NCBI GenBank assembly: GCA_963825425.1
Contig: CAWGTF010000011.1
Location: 62,001 to 126,000, forward strand
Length of the DNA stretch: 64,000 nt
Reading direction: 5' to 3'
Source: PALSA-607 sp963825425
GTDB lineage: Bacteria > Actinomycetota > Actinomycetes > Acidothermales > Acidothermaceae
A program made the translations under genes and the position numbers. The notes beneath the pieces are model-generated. The model saw only the letters and a program-made list of their open reading frames with translations. It was not told the DNA's origin and made no database searches. This document shows positions 38,587 through 47,468 of the stretch, piece after piece. The first letter of the stretch is position 1, and each line of letters begins with the position of its first letter.

Positions 38587-39265
38587 ATGACGATTCCTCG
38601 ATTCACCCCACGCGTCGACGCGCGACCGGAAGACACCGCGTGGCCACACATGCCATGGCCGCCACCGCAAGACATCGTGCTGCGCGGGCGGTGCGTGCGA
38701 GGTGACGCAAGTCGAACCGCATCGCGACGCAGCCGAACTGTTCGCCGCGCTCGATCACGACGCCGTGTGGCAGCACGTGGCTGGTCGGCCGAGCGACGTG
38801 GCCGGTTTTGCCGAAACTCTCGAGAAGGCGGTGGACGCCGGTCGGTTGCCGTGGGTCGTGCGGCTGACCCGTGACTACGCCGGACTCAAAGCGGGTGCCG
38901 TCGTCGGCACGTCGTCCTACCTCGAGATCTCGCCGCGAGACGCGCGACTGGAGATCGGCTTCACGGCCTACACCCCGGCGGTGTGGGGCGGTGCCGTCAA
39001 CCCCGAGGCGAAGCTGCTGCTGCTGGGCTACGCCTTCGAGACACTCAACGCCGGCCGCGTGCAACTGAAGACCGACGTCCGCAACGCACGATCACAACAA
39101 GCGATCGCCCGTCTCGGCGCGCAGTACGAAGGCATCTTGCGGCGCTACCAGCGACGGTCCGACGACACGGTCCGCGACACCGTGCTGTTCTCCATGCTCG
39201 CCGACGAATGGCCGGCTGCTCGGGCCGGCCTGATCGCTCGCCTCGACGACCTCCTCGGCCAATAG
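38587..39265 (+). CDS. GNAT-family (RimJ/RimL-like) acetyltransferase (frameshifted)
   Basis: Acetyl-CoA-dependent N-acetyltransferase of about 226 aa. ATG 38587 opens MTIPRFTPRVDARPEDTAWP with WPPPQDIVLRGRCVR. A frameshift near 38700 then leads into VEPHRDAAELFAALDHDAV. The GNAT fold follows with VVGTSSYLEISPRDARLEIG, LLGYAFETLNAGRVQLKTD and NARSQQAIARLGAQYEGILR. The acceptor is unknown (ribosomal-protein or small-amine acetylation are family roles). Confidence 0.88.
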
Positions 39266-39289
39266 GCACCGATCACCAAGAGCCCGCGA

Positions 39290-40260
39290 TCACACCGTTG
39301 GAGTCTGACCGGCCAGGATCTGCGCGAGCATCGGGCTGTCGATGTTGCCGCCGCTCTGAACGACCGCTACCCGACGTCCGCGAACTGACTCGCGCTCGGC
39401 CAGCAGGCCGGCCAGCGCGATCGCGCCAGCCGGTTCCGCGACGTTGTGGGTCGTCGACAACAGCAACCGGACGGCGTCCGCGCAGCTGTCTTCACTGACC
39501 TGCACGATGCGTGCGGCGCCGGCGGTGATGACGTCGATCGCGCCCGCATCGGGCACCCGGCACGCGACGCCATCGATGAACGTGTGCGCCGACTCGGTCG
39601 TCACGAGCCGGCCCGCGGCGAAGGACAACGCAGTCGCGGGCGCGTTGCGCGCCACCACGCCGACGATCTCGGTCTGCAGCCCGAGCAGGTCGCGGACGCC
39701 GATCAGGCCGCAAATGCCGGTGGCCATGCCGACCCCGACGTAGACCGTGTCGAGATCGCCGACCGCCGCGAAAAGTTCGCGGGCGTAGGTCGCGACGCCA
39801 AGCACGAGTCGGGGTGGTAGGGCGGCACAGGTTCAAGCCCACGTTCGGCAGCGAGCTCCATCGAGTACTCCCGAGCTGCTTGGTAGTCGTGGCCATGCTC
39901 GATGACGTCAGCACCGAAGGCCTTCATCGCGGCGTTCTTGTCCGGGCTGTTGCCATGCGGCACGACGATGGTGACGGCGAGGTCATTCGCGCGACCCGCA
40001 AAGGCCAGACTCTGCCCGTGGTTGCCGCGGGTGGCCGAGACGATGCCGGACACCTCCGGTCGCCGGGCACGCAGGCGATCGGCGTAGACCAGACCACCGC
40101 GAACCTTGAACGCACCGGTCGGCGTGTGGTTCTCGTGCTTCACCCACACCTGCGCGCCGATCTCCGCGCCCAGCAGCGGCCAGGCGTACTGCGGGGTCGG
40201 TGGAATCCAACGACCCACGAGCTCGGTCGCGTACGCCAACTCGTCAGCAGTGAAGGACAT
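39290..40260 (-). CDS. PLP-dependent threonine/serine dehydratase-family protein (frameshifted)
   Basis: Fold-type II PLP enzyme, about 323 aa, starting at ATG 40260. The PLP Lys lies in TPTGAFKVRGGLVYADRL. The phosphate-binding and substrate loops are SATRGNHGQSLAFAGR and, after a frameshift near 39810, VYVGVGMATGICGLIGV. The C-terminus has AEPAGAIALAGLL and VVQSGGNIDSP. Catabolic threonine dehydratase, serine racemase or hydroxy-Asp dehydratase are possible. It lacks the ACT regulatory domain of biosynthetic IlvA. Confidence 0.9.
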
Positions 40261-40290
40261 GTGGGCAGTGTGGCACCTACGCTCACGCTT

Positions 40291-41055
40291 ATGCCGGACG
40301 CCGATCAGCAGCCGCCACGACCAAGTCCCGAACTGGTGGCGCGGGCCCGGGCCTATCGCGAGGCGGGCGGATCTCCGGCACCTGCCAAGGCGTCCGCGAC
40401 CGTGATCCTGTTGCGTGACGGGCACCAACAGCTCGAGGTCTTCATGCTCAGGCGCCACCTGGGGATGCTCTTTGCCGGTGGCATGTATGTCTTTCCGGGC
40501 GGCGTGGTCGACGCCGCCGACTACGTCGGGCGCGATGACCAGCAGGCTCATGCGTTCGCGGCTATCAGGGAAACCTTCGAGGAGTGCGGTGTCCTGCTGG
40601 CGTCGGCCGAAGCGACCGATGTGTCCGCACTGGAGGCTGACCGGCTAGCGCTGATCGAGCATCGCGCGACCTTCGATGAGGTTCTGGCCCGGCACCGGGC
40701 GGTTGCGCAGCCGCACCTGCTGCGACCGTGGTCGCGCTGGGTGACCCCCGACTTCGAACCGCGGCGCTACGACACCCACTTCTATGTCGCGATCGCACCC
40801 GCGCAAGGGGACGCCCGCTTCGTCGGCGGCGAGGCCGATGCGGCGCAATGGGTCGCCCCGGAACTCGCGTTGGCCGCCTGCGATAGGGGCGAGTGGATGC
40901 TCATGCCGCCTACCGAATGGACCCTGCGCGAGCTGACGACGTTCACCTCGGCAGCGGATGTGCTGGCAGCCGGCGTCGACCGCAACCTCGTCCCGGTGCA
41001 GGTACGCATCGACCTCGACGCCGAGCCGCCGCGTTGGGTGGTCATCGAACCGTGA
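40291..41055 (+). CDS. Nudix hydrolase-family protein (NUDT19-like)
   Basis: Intact 254 aa protein from ATG 40291. It shows SATVILLRDGHQQLEVFMLR, the FPGG motif in MYVFPGGVVDAAD and a Nudix box core AAIRETFEECGVLL (RExxEExG). Long C-terminal extension with YDTHFYVAIAP and MLMPPTEWTLRELTTF, typical of the actinobacterial proteins encoded beside the MBL hydrolase. CoA or nucleoside-diphosphate substrates are likely for the family. The stop overlaps the MBL gene. Confidence 0.9.
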   Translation: MPDADQQPPRPSPELVARARAYREAGGSPAPAKASATVILLRDGHQQLEVFMLRRHLGMLFAGGMYVFPGGVVDAADYVGRDDQQAHAFAAIRETFEECGVLLASAEATDVSALEADRLALIEHRATFDEVLARHRAVAQPHLLRPWSRWVTPDFEPRRYDTHFYVAIAPAQGDARFVGGEADAAQWVAPELALAACDRGEWMLMPPTEWTLRELTTFTSAADVLAAGVDRNLVPVQVRIDLDAEPPRWVVIEP

Positions 41056-41869
41056 CGACCGATCCGAGCCCCGAGCACCCGACGGCGCGGACCTTCTTGG
41101 TGCGGGCCAACAATCCCTCCCCGATGACGCTCGACGGCACCAACACCTGGGTGCTCGTCCCGCCAGGCCAAGCCGAGGCGATCGTCGTGGATCCTGGTCC
41201 GGACGACGCGTTGCATCGCGACGCGGTCATGGCGACGGTTGAAGAGGCTGGTGCGCACCAGGTCGCGCTCATCTTGCTGACTCACGGTCACGTCGACCAC
41301 GCCGCCGGCGCGCCGGCACTGAGCCAACGCGACCGCCGCTCCGATCCGCGCGATGGCACCGGTGCACTGCTCGGCAGGTCAGCAGCAGCTGTCGGACGGC
41401 GAGCTGCTGCAAATAGCTGGCGTGCACCTCGAGGTGATCGCTACGCCGGGCCACACCGCCGACTCCGTGTGTTTCGTGATCGGCGCCGACGCTGCGTTGC
41501 TCACGGGCGACACGATTCTTGGCAGCGGAAGCACCGTGGTCGCCCGACCCGACGGCGCGGCTCGCGGACTACCTCGCGACCCTGCACCGGCTACGCGCGC
41601 TCGTCGATGAACGGCAACTTCGCGTCGTCCTGCCTGGGCATGGTCCTGTCGCCACCGACCCCGCGGCGAAGCTCGACGCGTACCTGCAGCATCGCGAAGA
41701 CCGTCTCGAGCAGGTGCGGGCCGCGGCGGCCGCGAGCGACACCGTCGACGAGGTGTTCCAAGCGGTGTACGGCGACGTGGCGCCCGAGCTGCAGTTTGCC
41801 GCGCGGTGGTCATTGCTTGCCCAGCTCGACTACCTGCGAGACGCCGGCGTCAGCGTGCCCGGCGAGTGA
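41052..41869 (+). CDS. Metallo-beta-lactamase-fold hydrolase (Rv3677c-like; frameshifted)
   Basis: About 272 aa metal hydrolase of the LACTB2/glyoxalase II type. GTG 41052 overlaps the Nudix stop. Conserved N-terminus MTLDGTNTWVLVPPGQAE. The metal motif is LLTHGHVDHAAGAP (HxHxDH). After a frameshift near 41330 the frame resumes with VHLEVIATPGHTADSVCFVI and LLTGDTILGSGS, and after another near 41555 with LRVVLPGHGPVATDP. The C-terminal helical domain ends at 41869, 20 bp into the end of the convergent crp gene. Confidence 0.88.
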
Positions 41870-42541
41870 GCCCTTCGACGTCGCGGATCACGACGGCGCG
41901 CGACTCGATGAGAATCCAGCCACGCGCGCTGAAGTCCGCGAGCGCCTTGTTCACGGTCTCGCGCGAGGCGCCGACCAGTTGCGCAAGTTCTTCCTGGGTG
42001 AGGTCGTGTGCGACGTGGATGCCATCGCTGGTCGGCTGACCGAAGCGTTCGGCGAGGCCGAGCAAGGCTTTCGCGACTCGGGCCGGCACGTCGCTGAAAA
42101 CCAGGTCGGCCAGAACGTCGTTGGTACGGCGCAGCCGTTGCGCCAACGCCTGCAAGAGTTGGACGGCGACGTCCGGCCGCCCGGTGATCCAGGGCCGCAA
42201 TTCTTCGTGGGCGAGAGAGGCCAGCACGGTGTCGGTCAATGCCACGGCACCGGCAGTTCGCGGCTTCGGATCGAACAGCGACAGTTCGCCGAACATCTCG
42301 CCGGGCCCGAGGACGGCCTGCAGGTTCTCCCTGACCGTCCGGCGCCGTGCGGGCGAGCTTCACCTTGCCCTCGATGACGGCGAACAGCTTGTCGCCCGCG
42401 TCGCCCTCGTCGAAGATGACGTCGCCCCGGGAGAAGTTCTCGTGCCGCATCGCGACGCGCAGCGCCACGTTGGCGTCCTCGTCGAGCGCCGCGAATAGCG
42501 GCAGCTTGCTCAAGCACGTCATCCACGTCGGTGATTCTCAC
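41850..42541 (-). CDS. crp: Crp/Fnr-family transcriptional regulator (frameshifted)
   Basis: cAMP-receptor-type global regulator, about 225-230 aa, matching Rv3676 in sequence and place. The start is near 42541-42525 (VDDVL followed after a shift near 42510 by SKLPLFAALDEDANVALRV). The cyclic-nucleotide domain includes GDVIFDEGDAGDKLFAVIEG and, after a shift near 42320, MFGELSLFDPKPRTAGAVAL. The HTH is LTQEELAQLVGASRETVNKA followed by LADFSARGWI. Both shifts fall in conserved parts, so error is likely. Confidence 0.9.
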
Positions 42542-42589
42542 ACCTTTGCGCAGCCAAAGGTGCGAAGTGAGGTCGCGCGGGCGGGCGGG

Positions 42590-43133
42590 CTAGCGGCGGG
42601 CGGCGAGCGCGCGCCGGGTCGCGGCATCCTTGTGTGTCGGCCGGAAGTGCGAGCAGGCACAGGCCCGGGTCCTCGCGGTAGCGCGCGATGAGCTCGTCGG
42701 TCGACCCGGTGATGCGCCGGTGCAAGGCGTTGCGGTACGCCGACAGCTGGGCCTCGGCGCTGGACAGGTCACGCGCCAAGATCTCGTTGTGGGCGGGGTC
42801 AGCAGGCCGCGGCTCGCGTTCCCAGAGCTCGGCCAGGTCGGGCAGCGGCGGGACGTCCTCGATCGGCACGATGGTGACGAGTGCGCGACGGCTGCTGGTG
42901 AGCGGGGCGTCGGCCAGCACGTTGCGCAGGTTCTCGACTCGAGCGCCGCCGGTCTCGCCCGCACGGACGACGTCCAGCCTGGCTTGAATGATGCGCCGCC
43001 AGTAGGAGACCCGGTTCTCTTCCTCGGCAAGTGCGGTGCGGTAGTTGCGCAGGGCACCGATCGAGAGGTGGTCGAAGTCGGTACTGCGCTCGGGAGTCCG
43101 GCGCGTGCCTGACTGGCTGCTCCCGGCGCTCAC
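42590..43133 (-). CDS. RsiG-like anti-sigma factor (c-di-GMP-binding motif)
   Basis: About 180 aa, mostly helical, starting at GTG 43133 (VSAGSSQSGTRRTPERS). The helix EEENRVSYWRRIIQARLDVV contains exactly E(X)3S(X)2R(X)3Q(X)3D, the c-di-GMP-binding signature of RsiG, the anti-sigma of WhiG in Streptomyces. A second helix, SAEAQLSAYRNALHRRITG, keeps E, S and R but has His and Thr where Gln and Asp are expected. A frameshift near 42640 precedes the C-terminus THKDAATRRALAARR. Partner sigma (WhiG/FliA type) is not in the window. Adjacent to crp and nth. Confidence 0.8.
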
Positions 43134-43280
43134 GGCGACCCCGTCCCGATTGCGGATGTGTGGCTGGTTACAGAGGGCGCATCGGCCGGTCAGGCGCGGG
43201 CCTTGAGGACATGTCACCCGGGTGGCCGTCCAGGTCACCCGTCCAGGCCAATGGCAGTCGCGGTGATTAGGCTCGACGTC

Positions 43281-44006
43281 GTGGCGCGGCGGGTGATCGA
43301 CCAGGAAACGCCGCTCGCGCTTGTCCGGCGAGCGCGTGCGATCAACCGCGCGCTGACGCAGTTGTATCCCGACGCGCACTGCGAGCTCGACTTCACCAAT
43401 CCGCTGGAGCTGCTGGTCGCGACGATCCTGTCCGCCCAGTGCACCGACAAGCGGGTGAACATGGTGACCCCGGTGCTGTTCGCCAAGTACCCGACCGCCG
43501 CCGATTACGCGGGCGCCGATCGCGCCGAGGTCGAGACGATCATCATGTCGACCGGATTCTTCCGCGCGAAGACCACCTCGATCATCGGCATGGCGCAGGC
43601 GGTGTGCGACCGGTTCGGCGGCGAGGTGCCGCGGCGCTTGAAGGACCTCGTCACGTTGCCCGGTGTCGGTCGCAAGACCGCGAACGTCGTCTTGGGCAAC
43701 GCGTTCGGCGTCCCTGGCCTGACCGTCGACACCCACATGCTGCGCCTCTCGAATCGGTTCCGGTGGACCACGTCTGCTGACCCGGTCAAGGTCGAGCAGG
43801 ACATCGCGGCTCTGATCCCGCGCAAGGAGTGGACGCTGCTCTCGCATCGGGTCATCTGGCACGGACGTCGGGTGTGCCACGCCCGCAAGCCAGCGTGCGG
43901 TGCGTGCGGGCTGGCCCAGTGGTGCCCGTCATTCGGCCTCGGCCCGACCGATGAGGCCACTGCCCGCAAGTTGGTGAAGACCGGCCCGGTGGACACGCTG
44001 CTGTGA
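43281..44006 (+). CDS. nth: Endonuclease III
   Basis: Base-excision repair DNA glycosylase/AP lyase, intact, 241 aa from GTG 43281 (VARRVIDQETPLALV). The HhH with catalytic Lys is LPGVGRKTANVVLGNAFG. Catalytic Asp in LTVDTHMLRLSNR. The C-terminal [4Fe-4S] loop has the exact C-X6-C-X2-C-X5-C spacing (CHARKPACGACGLAQWC). GTG 43263 is a possible earlier start. The 4-bp GTGA overlap couples it to the TlpA-like gene, as in mycobacteria (Rv3674c/Rv3673c). Confidence 0.97.
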   Translation: MARRVIDQETPLALVRRARAINRALTQLYPDAHCELDFTNPLELLVATILSAQCTDKRVNMVTPVLFAKYPTAADYAGADRAEVETIIMSTGFFRAKTTSIIGMAQAVCDRFGGEVPRRLKDLVTLPGVGRKTANVVLGNAFGVPGLTVDTHMLRLSNRFRWTTSADPVKVEQDIAALIPRKEWTLLSHRVIWHGRRVCHARKPACGACGLAQWCPSFGLGPTDEATARKLVKTGPVDTLL

Positions 44007-44617
44007 AGCCGCGCGCGTGGTTGACCGCGCTCGGTGTCGCCGTCCTCGTTGTCGCTGCGTTGCTGGTGAACCGGGCGACCGCGAAGCACAACGGCTCCAC
44101 GCCGCTGCGTGCCTCGCTGATCGCCGCGGCCCATCTGCCCGACTGCCCGGTGGCAACCGGCGCCGGCCCGGTCACCGACGGCCTGCCCTCCTACACATTT
44201 CCCTGCCTGGGCAACGGGCCGAAGGTCGACCTTGCCAAGCTTCGCGGCCCATTGCTGATCAATGTCTGGGCCGGCCCGTGCACCGAATGCAAGGTCGAAG
44301 CTCCGCAGCTGCGTTCATTCGCGACCGCTGCCCAGGGCAAGGTCACCGTGCTCGGCATCGTCGACGGCGCCTACAACGGCAGTGAGACATGGGACGACGC
44401 CCTTGATGCCTCGCGCGGGCTCGGCCTGGCTTACCCCTCGGTGTGGGACGCCAACGGGAAGTTCGTGCAGTACCTGCGGGTGCCGGGCATTCCGGTCTCG
44501 ATCTTCGTCAGCGCGTCAGGTGCGATTACCCACACCAAGATCGGCGTGCTCGCCCCAGGTGAACTCGCCCAGCTGTCTGCGCAGTACCTCGGCGTCACGG
44601 TGGCGGGTACCACATGA
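44003..44617 (+). CDS. Membrane-anchored TlpA/thioredoxin-like protein
   Basis: Intact 204 aa. GTG 44003 gives a short N-terminal membrane anchor (ALGVAVLVVAALLVN), with the thioredoxin domain outside. The redox motif is CTEC in INVWAGPCTECKVEAPQLRS, replacing the more usual WCxxC context. VLGIVDGAYNGSE and GIPVSIFVSASGAI complete the fold (cis-Pro in GIPVS). Likely role: thiol-disulfide exchange at the cell surface. Coupled to nth before it and to a Nudix gene after it (ATGA). Confidence 0.9.
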   Translation: MKPRAWLTALGVAVLVVAALLVNRATAKHNGSTPLRASLIAAAHLPDCPVATGAGPVTDGLPSYTFPCLGNGPKVDLAKLRGPLLINVWAGPCTECKVEAPQLRSFATAAQGKVTVLGIVDGAYNGSETWDDALDASRGLGLAYPSVWDANGKFVQYLRVPGIPVSIFVSASGAITHTKIGVLAPGELAQLSAQYLGVTVAGTT

Positions 44618-45268
44618 CGTCCACGGCCGGGGTCGCTGGAGGCTCGCCGCCCGGGTGGCTGGCGAAGCTCCTCCAAGCAGCGGGCGGGCTCGAGGCGGCC
44701 GACCTCAGCCGGTCCACTCCGCCGCCAGGCGGTGGTCGTGACAGTGCCGTGCTGGTGCTGTTCGGCGAGGGCACCGACGGCCCCGACGTGCTGCTGATCG
44801 AGCGAAGCGGCCACTCGCGCCAGCATCGCAGGCCAGGCGGCGTTTCCCGGCGGCGCGGTCGAGCCGGACGACGACGGGCCGGCGTCCACGGCATTGCGCG
44901 AGGCCGCAGAAGAGACCGGTCTTGATCCGACCGGCGTCGAGGTGCTCGCCGTGTTGCCGGCGCTCTGGCTACCGCCGTCGGGGTTCTTGGTCGTCCCGGT
45001 CCTTGCTTGGTGGCGGACTCCGTCGGTCGTCGGTGTCGCCGACGCCTTTGAGGTCGCCGCCGTCGCGCGGGTACCCATCGCCCGCTTCGTCGATTCGACG
45101 AACCGGTTCCGGGTGCGGCACCCGAGTGGCTACGTCGGAGACGCGTTCGAGGTTGATGACTTGTTCGTGTGGGGATTTACCGCCGGCCTGCTGTCCCGCC
45201 TGCTCGAGATCGGCGGCTGGTCGGTGCCGTGGAACGCTGCCGACGTCCGCGATTTGCCGTCGCTGTAG
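44614..45268 (+). CDS. Nudix hydrolase, CoA pyrophosphatase type (frameshifted)
   Basis: About 217 aa, like Rv3672c. ATG 44614 overlaps the upstream stop. AVLVLFGEGTDGPDVLLIER leads, through a frameshift near 44830, to the Nudix box with FPGGAVEPDDDGPASTALRE and AAEETGLDP. The continuation LAVLPALWLPPSGFLVVPVL and PSGYVGDAFEVDDLFVWGFT matches NUDT7/CoAse-type enzymes. Expected reaction: cleavage of CoA derivatives or other nucleotides. Part of the nth-tlpA-nudix operon. Confidence 0.9.
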
Positions 45269-45269
45269 C

Positions 45270-45707
45270 GTGAAGCGGTGTCGAGACCCACGCATCCTGG
45301 CAATCGGGTCGCTGATCAGCGGGCTGTTGATGGCCGGGTGTTCCGCGAACAACACCACCCGACATGTGTCCGGCACCGGCGCGCCGAGGCCTGACCAGGC
45401 AAGTGCGTCAGCGACCGCTCAAGCGGCAGCTGACGGCGTCCAGCAGATCGTGATCGACACCCTTGACGACGGTCACTTCAAGCCGGACGTCGTCTATGCC
45501 AAGCCGGGTCAGCTGCGGGTCACGATCACGAATCCGAGCGTGGTGCCGCAGGATTTCGAGGTGCCGAGCCTGGGCGTGCATTCCGAGACGATCTTCGCCG
45601 GTCACTCGACGACGGTTACCTTCAACGTTCCGGCCGCCGGGGTCTACTCGTTCGACTGCCATTTCCAAGAACACGAAGGTATGACCGGCCAACTGATCGT
45701 CAGCTAG
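45270..45707 (+). CDS. Cupredoxin-domain lipoprotein
   Basis: 145 aa from GTG 45270, 2 bp after the Nudix stop. The signal peptide ends in lipobox LLMAGC. The mature part contains a blue-copper-like beta barrel (HFKPDVVYAKPGQLRVTITN, HSETIFAGHSTTVTFNVPAA) with C-terminal ligand loop SFDCHFQEHEGM, giving Cys, His and Met, plus an upstream His in GVHSE. It probably binds copper at the cell surface for electron transfer or copper handling. Not part of the mycobacterial order at this site. Confidence 0.88.
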   Translation: MKRCRDPRILAIGSLISGLLMAGCSANNTTRHVSGTGAPRPDQASASATAQAAADGVQQIVIDTLDDGHFKPDVVYAKPGQLRVTITNPSVVPQDFEVPSLGVHSETIFAGHSTTVTFNVPAAGVYSFDCHFQEHEGMTGQLIVS

Positions 45708-45766
45708 CACGCTCCGGCACCACCGCCCCAGACGCCCGTGGCACGGGCCCCGTTAGGTTTGACCGT

Positions 45767-46952
45767 GTGCACGCCGACGCCCTTGACCTGATTCTGGTCG
45801 TGCTGATCATCTTGTCGGCGTTCTCCGGCTATCGGCAGGGCTTCGTCGTCGGGGTGCTCTCGTTCGTCGGGTTGCTCGGCGGCGCGGTCATTGGAGCGCA
45901 GATCGCGCCACTGATCGCGAAGCACTTCGCGGGCACTGTCGCGCCGTTCGCAGGTGTCGCCATCGTCTTCGCGTTCGCGTCGCTCGGGCGCATCGGTGCA
46001 GGCGCGCTCGGCGCGATCGTGCGTCGTCGGCTTCGCTGGCAGCCAGCCCGCACCGTCGACTCTGTCGGTGGGGCAATCGTGTCAGGGCTCGCCGTCCTGC
46101 TTATTGCTTGGTTCATCGGTAGCTCGCTGGTGCAGGCGCCTTTTCCTTCTGTGGCAAGGCAGGTCAACGGTTCGCGGGTGCTGCGCGGCCGTCGACCATC
46201 AGGTGCCGACGCGGGTGCGCGGCTGGTTCGCCGATTTCCGTCAGGTGGTCGCCGGCGGCGGCTTCCCGCAGGTGTTCGGAGCACTCGGCGCCGAGCGCAT
46301 CATTCCGGTGTCACCGCCCGACCTGGCCGTCGTGGGTCAGCCCGGCGTCGTTGCCGCAAAGGACAGCATCGTGAAGGTCACCGGTGACGCGAAGTCGTGC
46401 TCGCGCCGGATCGAGGGCACCGGCTTCGTGTACGCCGACGGCCGGGTCATGACGAATGCCCATGTCGTTGCCGGCGTACGCAATCCGCAGGTTCAGCTCG
46501 CCGGCGTCGGCCGGCGGTTGGCGGCCACGGTCGTCTACTACGACCCGAAGGTCGACGTGGCGATCCTCGAGGTCTCGGGGATGCACGCCAAGCCGTTGGC
46601 GTTCAGCGGAGTTCTCGCACCGTCAGCTGATGCGGTCGTCGCCGGCTTCCCCGAGGATGGGCCCTACCAGACGGTCGCTGCCCGCATTCGCGGTGCCGAA
46701 CTCGCCCGCGGGCCTGACATCTACCAGGACGCCGACGTGACCCGCGAGATCTACGCGGTCCGTGCCCAGGTCCAGCCGGGCAACTCCGGCGGACCCCTGC
46801 TCGACACGACCGGCCAGGTCGCGGGGGTCGTATTCGGTAGGGCTGTCAACGACCCGAGCACTGGGTATGCGTTGACGGCGTCGCAGGTGAGCGCCGCAGC
46901 AATAGCAGGGCGGACGGCGACGGTGCCCGTCTCAACACGAGGCTGCGACTAG
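45767..46952 (+). CDS. MarP-like membrane serine protease (frameshifted)
   Basis: About 394 aa, like Rv3671c (MarP), needed for acid and oxidative stress resistance in M. tuberculosis. GTG 45767. The N-terminal CvpA-like part has four membrane helices (ALDLILVVLIILSAFSGY, FVGLLGGAVIGAQIAP, VAPFAGVAIVFAFASLG, GGAIVSGLAVLLIAWFIG). A frameshift near 46185 leads to the chymotrypsin-like protease: His in VMTNAHVVAG, Asp in DPKVDVAILE, Ser in VQPGNSGGPLLD. C-terminus FGRAVNDPSTGYALTASQ. Follows the Nudix/TlpA genes as in mycobacteria. Confidence 0.92.
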
Positions 46953-46977
46953 CACGGGCTGCCGACCGCGCCCCCTT

Positions 46978-47468
46978 TCACGACGGCTTGGGCGGGCGGA
47001 GGGACAGCGGCGGCGACTCGGCGTCGGGTGCGTCCGGTTCGTTCGCGAGGGCTTCGGCCCAGGCGAGCACGCCGACGATGTCGATGTCGTGCGGGTCGCC
47101 GGCTGTAGTTGGCGACGCGCTCGGCACCTCGGCGCAGCAACCTCGCCGCCCCGACCGTGTTTCCGCGCATGCGCATGCGTGACACCGACCGCGATCTGCG
47201 CCAACCCCTGCCACAGGTCGCGTTCGCTCGCCGGCTGCGTCTTCCAGAGCGCTTCGAGAACTTCGTGCGCGTGGAACGGACGACCGCTGTCGAGATAACG
47301 CTGCGCGAGAGCAATGGTGTCGTCGACGCCCAGGTGCAGTTCGTCGGGCACTCGTTCGCTGCCGGCACCCGACCCGCGTGGCAGTGGTCGGCCGAGCCCG
47401 TCGCGCGGTCTCGCGTTTCGCGCGCGACCGGACGGATCGCGGTCGCGCGGGGCAGGCTCCGACGGCAT
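46978..47468 (-). CDS. DUF309-family protein (frameshifted)
   Basis: About 163 aa. The family motif FHAHEVLEALWKTQ with ASERDLWQGLAQIAVGVTHA is clear in the frame from ATG 47468. Then two frameshifts near 47150 and 47100 separate GARLLRRGAERVANY from the C-terminal IDIVGVLAWAEALANEP and the stop at 46978. Family function is not established. It is helical and sometimes called a predicted metal-dependent hydrolase-like protein. The start overlaps the stop of the hydrolase gene by 1 bp (TGATG). Confidence 0.85.

Noticed and set aside
43134..43880. Long N-terminal extension of the RsiG-like frame
   Set aside because: It is antisense to the intact nth gene. The RsiG family starts near GTG 43133.
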